64,000 nt of DNA from contig NZ_CP095053.1 of the NCBI RefSeq assembly GCF_022921095.1, positions 4,816,501 to 4,880,500 on the forward strand, in the 5' to 3' direction. Positions 17,341 to 27,272 of the stretch are shown piece by piece. The stretch's first letter is position 1. Every line of letters begins with the position of its first letter. The notes under the pieces were generated by a model, which had not been told where the DNA came from, searched no databases, and was given only the letters and a program-made list of their open reading frames with translations. A program made the position numbers and the translations under genes. This DNA comes from Hymenobacter aerilatus (GTDB lineage Bacteria; Bacteroidota; Bacteroidia; Cytophagales; Hymenobacteraceae).

Positions 17341-18624
17341 TCATTGCGCGTCGTCGGAAATGGTTGGTTCTGTTTGCTCTTCGTCGGCCTCAAATTCCTG
17401 GCGGATGATGCGGAAAACGTCTTGTACCGTTTCTTCCTCCAGCTCCGTGCGCCGCACGATATCCTCTTTGCTGACCGCTAATACGGCGCGGCCGGTATCG
17501 AGCCCGATTTTCTTGAATTCATCGAGGATCCAGTCCTCAATCTCGTCGCGGAACTCGTCGAGGGCAATATCTTCTTCGAAGTCACCCGCATCGCGGAACA
17601 CGTCGATTTCCATGCCCACCAGCCGCGAAGCCAGTTTAATGTTGGCGCCGCCCCGGCCAATGGCTAGGCTCACTTGGTCCGGCTTCAAGAACACCGAAAC
17701 CCGACCAGTTTGTTCGTTTATCTTCATCGAAGTCAACTTGGCTGGCGACAAGGCCCGGGCGATGTATAGCTCCAGGTTGTCGGTGTAGTTGATAACGTCG
17801 ATATTCTCGTTTTCCAGCTCCCGCACCACAGCGTGGATACGCGAACCTTTCATGCCCACGCAGGCACCTACCGGGTCGATGCGGTCGTCGTAGCTTTCTA
17901 CGGCTACCTTGGCCCGCTCGCCCGGCTCGCGCACAATATTTTTGATGGTAATAAGACCATCGTAAATCTCGGGTACTTCCAGCTCAAACAAGCGCTCCAG
18001 GAAGGCCGGCGCGGCGCGCGACAGGATGATCTTGGGCGTGCCGTTCAGCACATCCACGCGGTGCACCACGGCCCGGATGGGGTCGCCCTTGCGGTAGCGG
18101 TCTTTTGGGATCTGCTCCGCCTTAGGCAGCACCAGTTCGTTTTCTTCCTTGTCTAGGATCAGGGCCTCACGGCTCCACACCTGGTAGACTTCGCCGGTGA
18201 TGATTTCGCCGACCATGTCTTTGTACTGCTGGTAGAGGTTGTCACGCTCCAGGTCTTTCACACGCTGAATCAGCGTCTGGCGGGCCATTAGTACGGCGCG
18301 GCGGCCGAAATCTTCCAGCTTCACGTCCTCGGCTACTTCCTCGCCTACCTCAAAGTCAGCCTCAATCTTACGCGCTTCCGAGAGCGGAATCTTATCGAAA
18401 TCCCAAATATCCTCGGAGTTGTCGTCCACGATTTCGCGGTTGCGCCAGATTTCCAAGTCGCCCTGGTCCACATTGATGATGACGTCGAAGTTCTCGTCGG
18501 TCGTATACTTCTTGCGGATCATGGTACGAAACACGTCCTCCAAGATGCTCATCATCGTAGGGCGGTCGATGTTCTTGGATCGGGCAAACTCGGCAAACGA
18601 TTCGATCAGGACGTTGCTGTTCAT
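17341..18624 (-). CDS. nusA: Transcription termination/antitermination factor NusA
   Basis: RNA-polymerase-binding elongation factor of 427 residues. The N-terminal domain opens LIESFAEFARSKNIDRPTMM; an S1 domain spans about 130-200 (GEIITGEVYQVWSREALIL), followed by KH domains with DPVGACVGMKGSRI and VSLAIGRGGANIKLASRL. The C-terminal acidic repeats of the longer proteobacterial form are absent, as is usual in this phylum. It lies between rimP and infB. Confidence 0.97.
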   Translation of the reverse strand: MNSNVLIESFAEFARSKNIDRPTMMSILEDVFRTMIRKKYTTDENFDVIINVDQGDLEIWRNREIVDDNSEDIWDFDKIPLSEARKIEADFEVGEEVAEDVKLEDFGRRAVLMARQTLIQRVKDLERDNLYQQYKDMVGEIITGEVYQVWSREALILDKEENELVLPKAEQIPKDRYRKGDPIRAVVHRVDVLNGTPKIILSRAAPAFLERLFELEVPEIYDGLITIKNIVREPGERAKVAVESYDDRIDPVGACVGMKGSRIHAVVRELENENIDVINYTDNLELYIARALSPAKLTSMKINEQTGRVSVFLKPDQVSLAIGRGGANIKLASRLVGMEIDVFRDAGDFEEDIALDEFRDEIEDWILDEFKKIGLDTGRAVLAVSKEDIVRRTELEEETVQDVFRIIRQEFEADEEQTEPTISDDAQ

Positions 18625-18754
18625 TTTGTGTAGCTTTTAGCTTGTAGCTACTGGTTGTTGGCTTTTCAAAAAGGCCAGCAACCGTCGCTAAAAGATGAAT
18701 ACTTTAGAATTAAACTAATAGCTATGCGCTATCAGCCAACAGCTAAATGGAATG

Positions 18755-19228
18755 TTACTTAAACGAAATAACCACTTTGGCTTCCGCAATGTCCGCAAAC
18801 GGAATATGGGCAGCGGGTAGGGTTTTCTTTTTATTCTTTTCTTTCACTACCTCCGCCAGCTGAATGCCATCGGGGGTGGTTTCTTCCAACACACCGGTTT
18901 TCTCGGTGCCATCGGTGAGCTTCAGAGCCAGGGAGCGGCCCACGTGTCGGGTGTACTGGCGCGGGTCGGTAAGAGGCTGATCAGCGCCGGGCGAGGTAAC
19001 TTCCAGGGTGTAGCTGGCTTCCTCGCCGTATGCCTCTTCGATGCGGCGGGCCAGCCGGCGGCTCACCTGCGCGCATTCCTCAATTCCTACCCCTTGTTCG
19101 CCATCCAGCGTAACGGTGACTTTAGGCCGAATGGCATCCGAAACCGTCAGGTCCACCACGAAAAGGTTGGCGTCGTCAGGCAGGCTCGCTTGCAACAGCT
19201 CGGCGATACGGTCACGGTCAAACTTCAT
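18755..19228 (-). CDS. rimP: Ribosome maturation factor RimP
   Basis: A 157-residue protein needed for 30S subunit maturation. It has the N-terminal domain with VDLTVSDAIRPKVTVTLDGE, the signature LEVTSPGADQPLTDPRQY (SPG-D-PL) and a C-terminal beta-barrel. The start at 19228 (MKFDRDRIAELL) is preferred over 19237, though both are in frame. First gene of the rimP-nusA-infB operon, behind a promoter at 19302-19332. Confidence 0.93.
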   Translation of the reverse strand: MKFDRDRIAELLQASLPDDANLFVVDLTVSDAIRPKVTVTLDGEQGVGIEECAQVSRRLARRIEEAYGEEASYTLEVTSPGADQPLTDPRQYTRHVGRSLALKLTDGTEKTGVLEETTPDGIQLAEVVKEKNKKKTLPAAHIPFADIAEAKVVISFK

Positions 19229-19255
19229 AGGCAGCAAAAACAGGAGGTAAAAGAA

Positions 19256-19278
19256 AGAGGGGACTGCACGTCCCCTCT
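19256..19278. repeat. Short palindrome in the rimP leader
   Basis: An 8-bp perfect inverted repeat (19256-19263 with 19271-19278, sequence agagggga/tcccctct) around a 7-base loop, between the promoter and rimP. It may be a leader hairpin or a copy of a dispersed intergenic element. Confidence 0.5.
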
Positions 19279-19301
19279 CTACAACTAGCTAATAAGTGGG
19301 G

Positions 19302-19332
19302 CAAAGGTACGAAATAAGAACGCAATTCGCAA
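19302..19332 (-). promoter_or_regulatory. Promoter of the rimP-nusA-infB operon
   Basis: Minus-strand TACCTTTG (19309-19302) fits the Bacteroidota -7 consensus TAnnTTTG, and TTG at 19332-19330 lies exactly 20 bases upstream, as expected for the -33 element. The leader to rimP is about 70 bases. Confidence 0.7.
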
Positions 19333-19618
19333 CCTAAAGCTCACTCACTAAGATATGATACCGAAGGGGTAGCAGTACTATAATAGCTTAACACTATGTA
19401 AAGGCTACTTAGTTCATGTTGTGCAACTCTCCGTTGTGTGGATTCACCTATGTATTTTGGCCTACCCTCTAACAACATAGTCATCTGCCAGCCTTAGTGA
19501 GTAGTAAAGCTTCTGCGATAGGGAGTGGCATAAAGCGATACTACCGGAGTAGTATAGCGGTAGACGGAAAGTGATAGAAGTATCAGAGATACGCAAGGCT
19601 ATTCGTCTGGCAGCATAC
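19333..19618. other. Intergenic region downstream of the T9SS cargo gene
   Basis: Together with the rimP leader this forms a gene-free stretch of about 390 bases between the T9SS cargo stop and rimP. I see no coding or RNA gene in it; it is noticeably AT-richer than its surroundings. Confidence 0.4.
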
Positions 19619-22600
19619 TCAGCGCCTGACTTCTACCCACCCTTTGGCTGTGCGTCCGGCCGTATCGCGTAGGTGGTAATAGTATACTCCATCGGGTAGG
19701 TTGTCGGCGTGCCAGTCGTTGCGGTACGTCTCGGTTTCGTACACTTTGGTGCCCCAACGGTTGAACATTGTTAATGCAGCCGGCTGGCAACTGAAGCGAG
19801 GCACAAAGGCTTCGTTTACGTTGTCGTCGTTGGGAGTGAAAATATTAGGTACAAACACGTCGCCCACTTCCACCGGCGCAAATTGCGTTACCACTACGCA
19901 GTTGGCGTAGCGGGCAGTCAGCTTCACGCGGTAGCTGCCGCCTTTAGTATACTCGTGGCTGGGGCTGGGGTCAGTAGATTTCGTATTGTCGCCAAAGTCC
20001 CACTCATAGCTGCCGCCAGGCAGCACCGGCTCAAATTGTACCGTGAATGGTGCCAAGCCCGCATACTGGGGTGCAGCGGTGCATTCGGGTACACTTAGGG
20101 CCACATTGGAGGCGGAAAGGGGAGTCAGTACCACCTGTTGGGCACCGGTATTTGCGCAGCCATCGGGGGTAGTGTAGCGGTAGGTGAGCGTGATGTTAGC
20201 ACCTTTGCCCTGGGTATCGGGTGGCGTAAACATGCCGCTCGACGACACGCCGGTGCCGCTCCAGGTGCCTCCAGCTGGGGAAGCTGCCGGCAGCTGAAAC
20301 GCTTGCAGCTGATCGGCGCAGAGCGTAATTGCCGGGTTGGTGGTAATAGTAGGGAGTGGCTGCACGGTGACAGCCATGGTGGACACCGTGCAACTCACTG
20401 TGTCGGAAAGAGAGTAGGTGAGGGTATGCGTGCCCGCACCGGCCCGACTGGGTATGAAGCTGTTATTGGCAACGCCGGGGCCGCTCCAGGTACCCCCGGC
20501 TACGTTGGCCGCAAGGGGTAGGGCAGCCGTGCTGCTGACGCACATAGTGGGCATGGCCGTTAGCGCGACAGGCACCGTGCCCGTTACCACGTAGCGTACG
20601 GTGGTGCGGCTTACGCAAGTGCCGATGACAGGGGCCGCGTAAGTGAGCAAGTAGGAGCCCGCGCTTAGGTTGGCCGGTGAGAACTGGTAAGAGCCCGAAG
20701 CAGTGCGCGTCACGCCGGGCCCGCTCCAGGTGCCGCCAGCCGGCGTGCCGCCTAGCGTCATAGGGGCAGCGCTGGCGCACACGTAGCGCACCGGGCCAGG
20801 GTTGGAGCGCACCGGCAGGAAGTCAATCTTGAACGCGGCATTGTTGCAGTTGCTACTGCGGTTGGTGCTGGAGTACGTGCTGGCGCCAGGCGGAACTGGA
20901 AAGCTGGAACTGCCCCCACAACCACCGCATACGGCTTGGTATACCACTCCTCGCTTATCGAAGCGCGAAGTGCCCCCATCTACGTGCTCCCCGAAGCGGC
21001 CTGTGCCCCCGAAAAAAGTAGCATACTCCAGCCGCGCCATGCCCGGCGTGAACTGGGCCAGGTAGAAGTCGGAGCCATCGGTGTCTTTTTGTAGGGCATT
21101 GGCCGTTGTGGGCAGGCCGTTGGTGTTGCCGCTGTAGTTAGTGTTACCGCCCCAACCGCTGATGTAAATTCGCTCGCACTCGTCCACCAGAAAGGCCGTG
21201 GGCGAAATATTGGGATCAGCCGCGCCTGAGCCGAAGGTGCTGACGTACTCGCTGCGGGTGAGGTCGTGGTTGAGCTTCTGCACAAACTGGTGCCCGTTCG
21301 GTACACTATATACGCCCGCAGTAGCCGTTAGTCGGCCGCGCGTTTGGCCCAGCACATACACGTTCTCATCGCCATCGAGCTGTAGAAAATACGCTTGGTC
21401 GGTAGAACTGGTGCCCAGGTAGGTGAGGCGCTCCAGGGTAATTCCATTGGGGCTGATGCGGGCTGCAAATCCATCGATACCACCCTGGCGGGTGGGGAGG
21501 TAGCTGCCCGTGGTGCCAGGTAGGGCGCTGCTGGCCGTGCCGCCGCAGACAAAAACGGCGTGTGCCTTATCTACTTGAATAGAGTAGGCCGCATCGGTGC
21601 CAGCGCCGCCCAGATAAGTGCTCCACACCAACGTGCGCAGATCAGTTGAAAACTTGCAGATGACGGCATCGGAAATACCGCCCCCCATGCGCTGTTGAAA
21701 GCCCGTGGCCGGAAAGTTGGTGCCAGTGGTAGAAGAAGCCAGGTACACATTGCCCTCAGCATCGGTGGTGATGTCGCCCCGGAACTGGTCGCCGTAGTTT
21801 TGCACCAGGCCATCGGCGGTGCGCTCCAAAATGCCGTCGTTGGCGGAGCTGCCTAGGTAGGTAGAGGCCAACAGCTCACTACCATTGGCGCTAAGCTTAC
21901 TGATGATAATGTCGGAGCCGCCGGGGTAGTCTAGGCCCGGATCGGGGGTGAAGGTAGTGCCGCCGTTGTAGGTGCGGTCGTAGGCACCGGCGCTGGTCGG
22001 GAAGTTGCCAGAGCTAGTAGAGCCCAGTATCACCAGCTCGCCCTGCGGGTTTACCACCAGGCTCTGCGGTACCTCGGCCCCGCTACCTCCTATATACGTA
22101 GCGTATAGCCGGGCAGCGGTGCCGCTCGCGCTGGTGTTGTATTTGATGATGCCAATGTCGGTGTTGCCGCTCCAGGTGGTGCTATACGCCCCGCGCGATA
22201 CCGGAAAGCCCAGGGCGAAGACAGTACCGCCCGAGTACATGTTGCCCTGCGCATCGTAGGTGGCCGTGAAACCCCAGTTGTCGGCCGTGGAGCCGGTAAA
22301 CGATGAAAACTCCAGGGTAGGATCGATAATGAGCGGCAGGTGGTGGTCGTACTTGCCCAGCCGAAACGTGAGCGTATTGCCCGTCAGCACAAAGGCTACC
22401 GGCACGGCCACGCGCCGGCCGTTGCGCTCCTGCCAGGCCTGCGGCGCCTGCTCCGTCACGTGGCCCACGCTAGTCGTAATTATCAAGTTGCCGTGGTCGA
22501 GGCGCAGTTGGGCTCCGTCGTAGCGCAGACTGATTTGCTCGGCTTGGGCGCCGGGCTGCACCGTGAAGTCGTATTCCAGTAGTTGACGGGTGTTTTCATA

Positions 22601-23059
22601 TAGCCGCATGCCAATGCCGGGGTACAGCTTCTCGTAGCGCACTGTATGGTAGCCGTGCGCGGCACTGGCCCAGCGTTCCTCCTGGTTGCCTAGGAAGTAG
22701 TTGCGCTGCCCAGCGGTGGGTTCTTCGCCAGTCAGCACGGCATCGGGATTGGCCCCCACAAACTCCACGGTATAGGCATGAGCGCGTACCTGGTCAGTCA
22801 CCTGCCCGGCTACGTGGTCGTGGTGGGCGCGCAGGGCGGCGGGGTCTACAAAGGCGTAGGTGAAGCGGGTAGGGCTCAGAAACAGCCGTCCGGCCGGTAG
22901 CTCGGCCGCAAAAGCGGCTTGGTCGTTCCACTGCCCGCGGTTTTCCACAAACTCCAGTGTGCGTGCATCTGGCGTGGCCGAAGCTAAAGCTGGTAGGGCG
23001 CTGGGAATCAAACCAATAAAAAGGGTGCACAGGGTAGTGCGTAGCGTAGAAATAAGCAT
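19619..23059 (-). CDS. Large T9SS-secreted surface protein with beta-propeller, PKD and C-terminal gliding-type domain
   Basis: A protein of about 1146 residues. After a signal peptide (start 23059, TLCTLFIGLIPSALPALA), residues about 25-240 carry FVENRGQWNDQAAF, the DUF7948-type opening. About 250-700 are SBBP-like propeller repeats (DAQGNMYSGGTVF). Three PAGGTWSGPGV-type Ig-like units follow, then a PKD domain (YEWDFGDNTKSTDPSPSHEY). The last 85 residues (FVPNIFTPNDDNVNEAF, MFNRWGTKVYE) are the CHU_C type IX sorting domain. Probably an adhesin or cell-surface structural protein; substrate unknown. Confidence 0.85.
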   Translation of the reverse strand: MLISTLRTTLCTLFIGLIPSALPALASATPDARTLEFVENRGQWNDQAAFAAELPAGRLFLSPTRFTYAFVDPAALRAHHDHVAGQVTDQVRAHAYTVEFVGANPDAVLTGEEPTAGQRNYFLGNQEERWASAAHGYHTVRYEKLYPGIGMRLYENTRQLLEYDFTVQPGAQAEQISLRYDGAQLRLDHGNLIITTSVGHVTEQAPQAWQERNGRRVAVPVAFVLTGNTLTFRLGKYDHHLPLIIDPTLEFSSFTGSTADNWGFTATYDAQGNMYSGGTVFALGFPVSRGAYSTTWSGNTDIGIIKYNTSASGTAARLYATYIGGSGAEVPQSLVVNPQGELVILGSTSSGNFPTSAGAYDRTYNGGTTFTPDPGLDYPGGSDIIISKLSANGSELLASTYLGSSANDGILERTADGLVQNYGDQFRGDITTDAEGNVYLASSTTGTNFPATGFQQRMGGGISDAVICKFSTDLRTLVWSTYLGGAGTDAAYSIQVDKAHAVFVCGGTASSALPGTTGSYLPTRQGGIDGFAARISPNGITLERLTYLGTSSTDQAYFLQLDGDENVYVLGQTRGRLTATAGVYSVPNGHQFVQKLNHDLTRSEYVSTFGSGAADPNISPTAFLVDECERIYISGWGGNTNYSGNTNGLPTTANALQKDTDGSDFYLAQFTPGMARLEYATFFGGTGRFGEHVDGGTSRFDKRGVVYQAVCGGCGGSSSFPVPPGASTYSSTNRSSNCNNAAFKIDFLPVRSNPGPVRYVCASAAPMTLGGTPAGGTWSGPGVTRTASGSYQFSPANLSAGSYLLTYAAPVIGTCVSRTTVRYVVTGTVPVALTAMPTMCVSSTAALPLAANVAGGTWSGPGVANNSFIPSRAGAGTHTLTYSLSDTVSCTVSTMAVTVQPLPTITTNPAITLCADQLQAFQLPAASPAGGTWSGTGVSSSGMFTPPDTQGKGANITLTYRYTTPDGCANTGAQQVVLTPLSASNVALSVPECTAAPQYAGLAPFTVQFEPVLPGGSYEWDFGDNTKSTDPSPSHEYTKGGSYRVKLTARYANCVVVTQFAPVEVGDVFVPNIFTPNDDNVNEAFVPRFSCQPAALTMFNRWGTKVYETETYRNDWHADNLPDGVYYYHLRDTAGRTAKGWVEVRR

Positions 23060-23178
23060 AGGCAGATAGGGGCAAAAACGCAGGTAATGTACGGACAAAA
23101 AACTGTTTTCTACCCTCCAAAAATCGTTAGATAAGCAAGGCGAAATGCCGCAGCTATAGCCAATCTGCCTCGAACTCC

Positions 23179-23186
23179 TACCTTTG
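23179..23186 (+). promoter_or_regulatory. Candidate -7 promoter element of the phosphatase-family gene
   Basis: TACCTTTG, an exact TAnnTTTG match, about 70 bases before the GTG at 23255. No TTG is seen at the ideal distance. Confidence 0.35.
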
Positions 23187-23254
23187 CTAATAGACCTGCG
23201 CTGCCGGCGCCGGCCTGCTTTTCCGCCGATTTTCGTGGCCTGTGCCGCGCCGTA

Positions 23255-24382
23255 GTGCCTGTGCGTCGTTCCTTCGCTTTTAAGTCTACCCTGCTCATCA
23301 TCCTGTGGGTGCTGGCGGCCATTGCCTGCGTGCAGGTGCCAGCCCGCACCTTCTGGCCCGCGGCGTTTGGCGCCCTCACCTTACCAGTAGCGTTGGGCTT
23401 CAATGTAGGTGCCCTACTTTACTGGCTGCTGCGTAGCTGGCGGGTGGCGGTGCTGCCGCTGCTGGTGGCGGTGCTCACGTGGCCGCACTTTCAGCGCGGC
23501 CTAGCCCTGCACCCGCTGCACGTGGTGCCGCCTACTAGCGCGCCGGGGCAGTCGGTGGGCGTGCTGAGCGCCAATGTGCGCATTTTCAACGTGTACCCGC
23601 AGCTGCGCGACGGCGGCCTGAATTCCTCCCGCAAGCTGATTGAGTGGATTGCCACCAACCCGGCCGATATTATTTGTCTGCAAGAATTTTACAACGAGCC
23701 CAAAGCCACCCAGGATGGCGACGTGTTCAATGCTGTGCGGCGCATCGGGCCGGAGCAGGCTAGGGAGGTGTTTGTATCCAAGACGCTGACCAACGGCATT
23801 GGGGGCGAGTTTGGCCTGGCCATTTTTTCACGCTTCCCGATTGTACATCGGGGTACAGTTTCCTTCGGCAAGCTCACGCAAAACCACGCCATGTTTGCCG
23901 ACGTGCGCCTACCCTCCGGCGACACGGTGCGGGTGTTCAACTTTCACCTGCAAAGCATGAGCATGGAGGAGCGCGACATTGTGGATAGCTACTCCAGCAA
24001 GGCTGGTTTTGAGCGGAAAAGCCGGGGGCTGCTGGCGCGGTTCCGGCGCGGCATGGTGTCGCGTAGCGTGCAGATCGACTCGCTCGTGCACCGCTTCGAG
24101 CGCAGCCCTTACCCCCTGCTGCTCTGCGCCGACCTCAACGACCTTCCCTACAGCTACAGCTACGACCAACTGGCCGACCGCTACCAGAATGCTTGGGCAA
24201 GCATCGGCAATGGGGTAGGGGCTACCTACAACGGCCGCCTACCCTTCGTGCGCATCGACAACCAGTTTGTGAGTTCCGAGTGGACTATTGATGATGTACA
24301 GGTGCATCGCGAGGTGCCCTATTCTGACCACTTCCCCCTCACGGCTCGCTACCGGTTGCACGCGCCAGCACCATCTGAGTAG
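23255..24382 (+). CDS. Endonuclease/exonuclease/phosphatase family membrane protein
   Basis: A 375-residue protein from a GTG start. The first 100 residues hold three hydrophobic helices (LLIILWVLAAIACVQV and two more), and residues about 110-370 form the EEP fold: VLSANVRIFN, DIICLQEFY with the metal-binding Glu, FHLQS, LLLCADLNDLPYS (Asp and Asn) and the terminal SDHFPLTARY His. It is probably a metal-dependent phosphodiesterase acting at the membrane; substrate unknown. It is divergent from the T9SS cargo gene. Confidence 0.85.
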   Translation: MPVRRSFAFKSTLLIILWVLAAIACVQVPARTFWPAAFGALTLPVALGFNVGALLYWLLRSWRVAVLPLLVAVLTWPHFQRGLALHPLHVVPPTSAPGQSVGVLSANVRIFNVYPQLRDGGLNSSRKLIEWIATNPADIICLQEFYNEPKATQDGDVFNAVRRIGPEQAREVFVSKTLTNGIGGEFGLAIFSRFPIVHRGTVSFGKLTQNHAMFADVRLPSGDTVRVFNFHLQSMSMEERDIVDSYSSKAGFERKSRGLLARFRRGMVSRSVQIDSLVHRFERSPYPLLLCADLNDLPYSYSYDQLADRYQNAWASIGNGVGATYNGRLPFVRIDNQFVSSEWTIDDVQVHREVPYSDHFPLTARYRLHAPAPSE

Positions 24383-24600
24383 GGTTATGTACTGATTAAT
24401 GAACTTTATATACTGTCGAGCTTGCTTTTTATACTACGTAAACTTGTTTATGTACTTAGTTGCGTCAAAAAGCAAGAAAATACGGGACACCAAAAAACGA
24501 AATGGAGTCTAAACAGTTAGCAATTCTTACTCGCCGATTGCCTGGCTGGCCGCCGCATACAAAATCAGCGTAATCCGCTGAATCAGCAACATCTGCGATT

Positions 24601-24608
24601 TACCTTTG
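24601..24608 (+). promoter_or_regulatory. Candidate -7 promoter element of cysS
   Basis: TACCTTTG, an exact TAnnTTTG match, 5 bases before the cysS ATG, which implies a very short or leaderless 5' end. Confidence 0.4.
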
Positions 24609-24613
24609 CCCTC

Positions 24614-26116
24614 ATGGAGCATCCGCTTTCCCTCTACAATACTCTCACGCGCCGCAAGGCCCCGTTCGAACCCCTACACGCGCCGTTTGTGGGCGTGTAC
24701 CTATGCGGTCCTACCGTGTACAGTGAGGCACACTTGGGCAATGCCCGTGGCCCGGTGGTGTTTGATGTACTGACGCGCTACCTGCGCTACCTCGGCTACA
24801 CTGTGCGCTACGTGCGCAACATCACTGACGTGGGGCACCTCGAAAGCGACGCCGACGAGGGCGAAGACAAGCTGGCCAAAAAAGCCCGCGCCCAGCAACT
24901 AGAGCCCATGCAGGTGGCCGAAACCTACGCCCACCGCTACCACCACCACATGGCGCAGCTCGGCAACCTGCCCCCCGACATAGAGCCCCGCGCCTCTGGC
25001 CACATCACCGAGCAAATCACGATGATTGAGGAAATCATTGCCAACGGGTTTGCCTACGAGGTGAACGGCTCGGTGTATTTCGACGTGCCTACCTATAACG
25101 AGAACCACAACTACGGCAAGCTTTCCAACCGAAACATAGACGAACTGCTAGCCGGCACCCGCGACAACTTGGCAGGCCAGAGCGAAAAACGCTCCCCGCT
25201 GGATTTTGCGCTCTGGAAAAACGCTTCGCCTGAGCATATCATGCGCTGGCCTTCGCCTTGGGGCGAAGGCTTCCCTGGCTGGCACCTGGAGTGCTCGGCT
25301 ATGAGCCGTAAGTACTTGGGTAGGGAGTTCGACATCCACGGCGGTGGGTTGGACCTGATGTTTCCGCACCACGAGTGCGAAATCGCGCAGAGCCAGGCCA
25401 GTCACTCGCACACCGACGAGTCGCAGGTGTGGATGCACAACAACATGATTACGGTGAACGGCACGAAGATGAGCAAGTCGACGGGCAACTTCATCACCCT
25501 TACCGATTTGTTTGCGGGTACCACCGAGGCCTTGGGGCAGGTATACTCGCCCATGGTGGTGCGCTTTTTCCTGCTGCAAGCCCACTACCGCTCGCCCGTG
25601 GATGTGACGGAGGAAGGCCTACAGGCCGCCCGCAAAGGCTACCGCAAGCTTATGAACGGCCTGCGCCTGCTCGACAAGCTGGCCCTACCCGAAGGCACCG
25701 AGCGCGCCGCCGACACCGAAAAAGCCGACTCCGAGCTGCGCAAGATGACACAGGACTGCTTTGTAGGCCTCAACGACGACCTGAACACGGCCCGCTGCGT
25801 GGCAAGTCTATTTAATGTGCTACGCAAGCTGAACGGCTACGGCGCCAACCTGGCTACCCTCGCCAACGTGAGCGAGGCCGCGCTACTGGAAACTACCGCC
25901 GCCTACCGTGCGTTGGTGACTGACATTCTGGGCCTGGCCGACGAGCCCCGCGCCGACGCCGAGCAACTGCTGCACCTCACGCTGCACTTCTACCAGGAAG
26001 CCAAAGCTGCCAAAGACTACGCAAAAGTGGACGAAATTCGGGCTGCACTCAAAGCGCAGGGTATCGTGGTGAAAGACACAAAAGCGGGCGTTGATTGGGC
26101 GTACAGCGAAGAATAA
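24614..26116 (+). CDS. cysS: Cysteinyl-tRNA synthetase
   Basis: Class I synthetase of 500 residues that charges tRNA(Cys). Cys31 in VYLCGPTVY starts the zinc site, the HIGH-like motif is HLGN (40-43), GWHLECSAMS and HGGGLDLMFPHHECE supply the other zinc ligands, and KMSKS lies at 285-289. A DALR-type anticodon-binding domain fills the C-terminal third. Length is normal. Confidence 0.97.
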   Translation: MEHPLSLYNTLTRRKAPFEPLHAPFVGVYLCGPTVYSEAHLGNARGPVVFDVLTRYLRYLGYTVRYVRNITDVGHLESDADEGEDKLAKKARAQQLEPMQVAETYAHRYHHHMAQLGNLPPDIEPRASGHITEQITMIEEIIANGFAYEVNGSVYFDVPTYNENHNYGKLSNRNIDELLAGTRDNLAGQSEKRSPLDFALWKNASPEHIMRWPSPWGEGFPGWHLECSAMSRKYLGREFDIHGGGLDLMFPHHECEIAQSQASHSHTDESQVWMHNNMITVNGTKMSKSTGNFITLTDLFAGTTEALGQVYSPMVVRFFLLQAHYRSPVDVTEEGLQAARKGYRKLMNGLRLLDKLALPEGTERAADTEKADSELRKMTQDCFVGLNDDLNTARCVASLFNVLRKLNGYGANLATLANVSEAALLETTAAYRALVTDILGLADEPRADAEQLLHLTLHFYQEAKAAKDYAKVDEIRAALKAQGIVVKDTKAGVDWAYSEE

Positions 26117-26167
26117 TGGTGTCGTTGACACCGAACGTGTTCGTGTAGAAATTCATTTCGTTTGACT

Positions 26168-26195
26168 GTCGTTCCGAGCTTGTCGAGGAATGACG
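26168..26195. repeat. Dispersed palindromic repeat, GTCRTTCCGAGCTTG type
   Basis: A 28-base element, gtcgttccgagcttgtcg followed by aggaatgacg, whose outer bases can fold back (cgttcc with ggaatg). It resembles the elements at 30531-30619 and 59070-59097 and lies between cysS and the M28 gene. Confidence 0.5.
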
Positions 26196-26223
26196 TTTTC
26201 AGCGCGCTGTTTATTTCAATAAG

Positions 26224-27246
26224 ATGACTTCAAAATTCTCCTGGCTGGTCCCCGCGCTGGCGTTGCTGCTGTTCGTAGCGGGTTGTAAGAAAGACAACCA
26301 GGCCGAAAACACTGCTACCGCGCCCGAAACGCCTGCCCTACCCAAAGCGCCTGCGTTCAACGCCGACTCGGCCTATGCCTACACAGCCAAGCAGGTAGCG
26401 TTTGGGCCACGTGTGCCCAACTCCAAAGCTCACGTAGCTACTGGCAACTGGATTGTGGATAAGTTTAAAGGCTTTGGGTTGAGCGTGCGCGAGCAGCCGT
26501 TTGAGGCCATGGCCTTTGATGGCAAAATGCTGCGTAGCCGTAACATCATTGCCCAGTTCAACCCGCAAGCCGGGCGGCGCGTGGCGATATTCGCGCACTG
26601 GGATACGCGCCCCTTTGCTGATAAAGACAAAGAGAAAAAGAACGCCCCGCTCGACGGGGCCAGCGATGGCGCCAGTGGCGTAGGCATTGCCCTAGAAATG
26701 GCCCGCTTGCTCAGCATCCAGCCCGATAGCCTGGCGCCCAACGTGGGGGTTGATTTCATCTTGTTCGACGCCGAAGACTATGGCTACGACGAATCCACGC
26801 AGAGTGAGCTGAAGAACCGCATCACTGATGGTACCGACAGCTGGTGCTTGGGCTCGCAGTACTGGGCCAAAAACAAGGTGCCGGCCAACTACAACCCCAG
26901 CTACGGTATTTTGCTGGATATGGTAGGCGCTCAGAACGCTAAGTTCAGCCGGGAGGAGCTGTCGGTGCAAAGCGCTAAGGATGTAGTGGATAAAGTGTGG
27001 AACATGGCCTCCAACCTCGGCTATTCCGACTATTTCCTGTTTCAGAGCGCCCCTGGCATCGACGACGACCACGTATATACCAACCAGGCCGGCGTACGCA
27101 CCATCGACATTATCGACCACCTACCTGTGGGCGACGCATACTTCCCCGCCTACCATCACACCACTCAGGATAACATGAGCATCATCGACAAGCGCACGCT
27201 GAAAGCCGTGGGCCAAACGGTGCTGACCACGATTTACGGAGAGTAG
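26224..27246 (+). CDS. M28 family zinc peptidase-fold lipoprotein (glutaminyl-cyclase-like)
   Basis: A 340-residue lipoprotein: MTSKFSWLVPALALLLFVAGC gives a lipobox at about residue 20. The zinc-site blocks of the M28/glutaminyl cyclase fold are present: IFAHWDTRPFAD, DGASDGASGVGIALE, LFDAEDYG and the late PAYHHTTQDN. It could be an aminopeptidase or a glutaminyl-peptide cyclotransferase; the W and single-zinc-like pattern leans to the cyclase branch, but this is inference. It acts in the envelope. Confidence 0.85.
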   Translation: MTSKFSWLVPALALLLFVAGCKKDNQAENTATAPETPALPKAPAFNADSAYAYTAKQVAFGPRVPNSKAHVATGNWIVDKFKGFGLSVREQPFEAMAFDGKMLRSRNIIAQFNPQAGRRVAIFAHWDTRPFADKDKEKKNAPLDGASDGASGVGIALEMARLLSIQPDSLAPNVGVDFILFDAEDYGYDESTQSELKNRITDGTDSWCLGSQYWAKNKVPANYNPSYGILLDMVGAQNAKFSREELSVQSAKDVVDKVWNMASNLGYSDYFLFQSAPGIDDDHVYTNQAGVRTIDIIDHLPVGDAYFPAYHHTTQDNMSIIDKRTLKAVGQTVLTTIYGE

Positions 27247-27272
27247 GGGCGCTTTACAAGCGTCTGTCGAGG

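Noticed and set aside
18640..18690. Imperfect hairpin in the rimP-nusA gap (ggttgttggc / gccagcaacc)
   Set aside because: Its wobble pairs fit the plus strand, but the operon is on the minus strand, where they become mismatches; not a convincing terminator.
24421..24476. 10-bp inverted repeat (cttgcttttt / aaaaagcaag) with a 36-base loop before cysS
   Set aside because: AT-rich arms and a long loop make it weak; no conserved RNA class fits.
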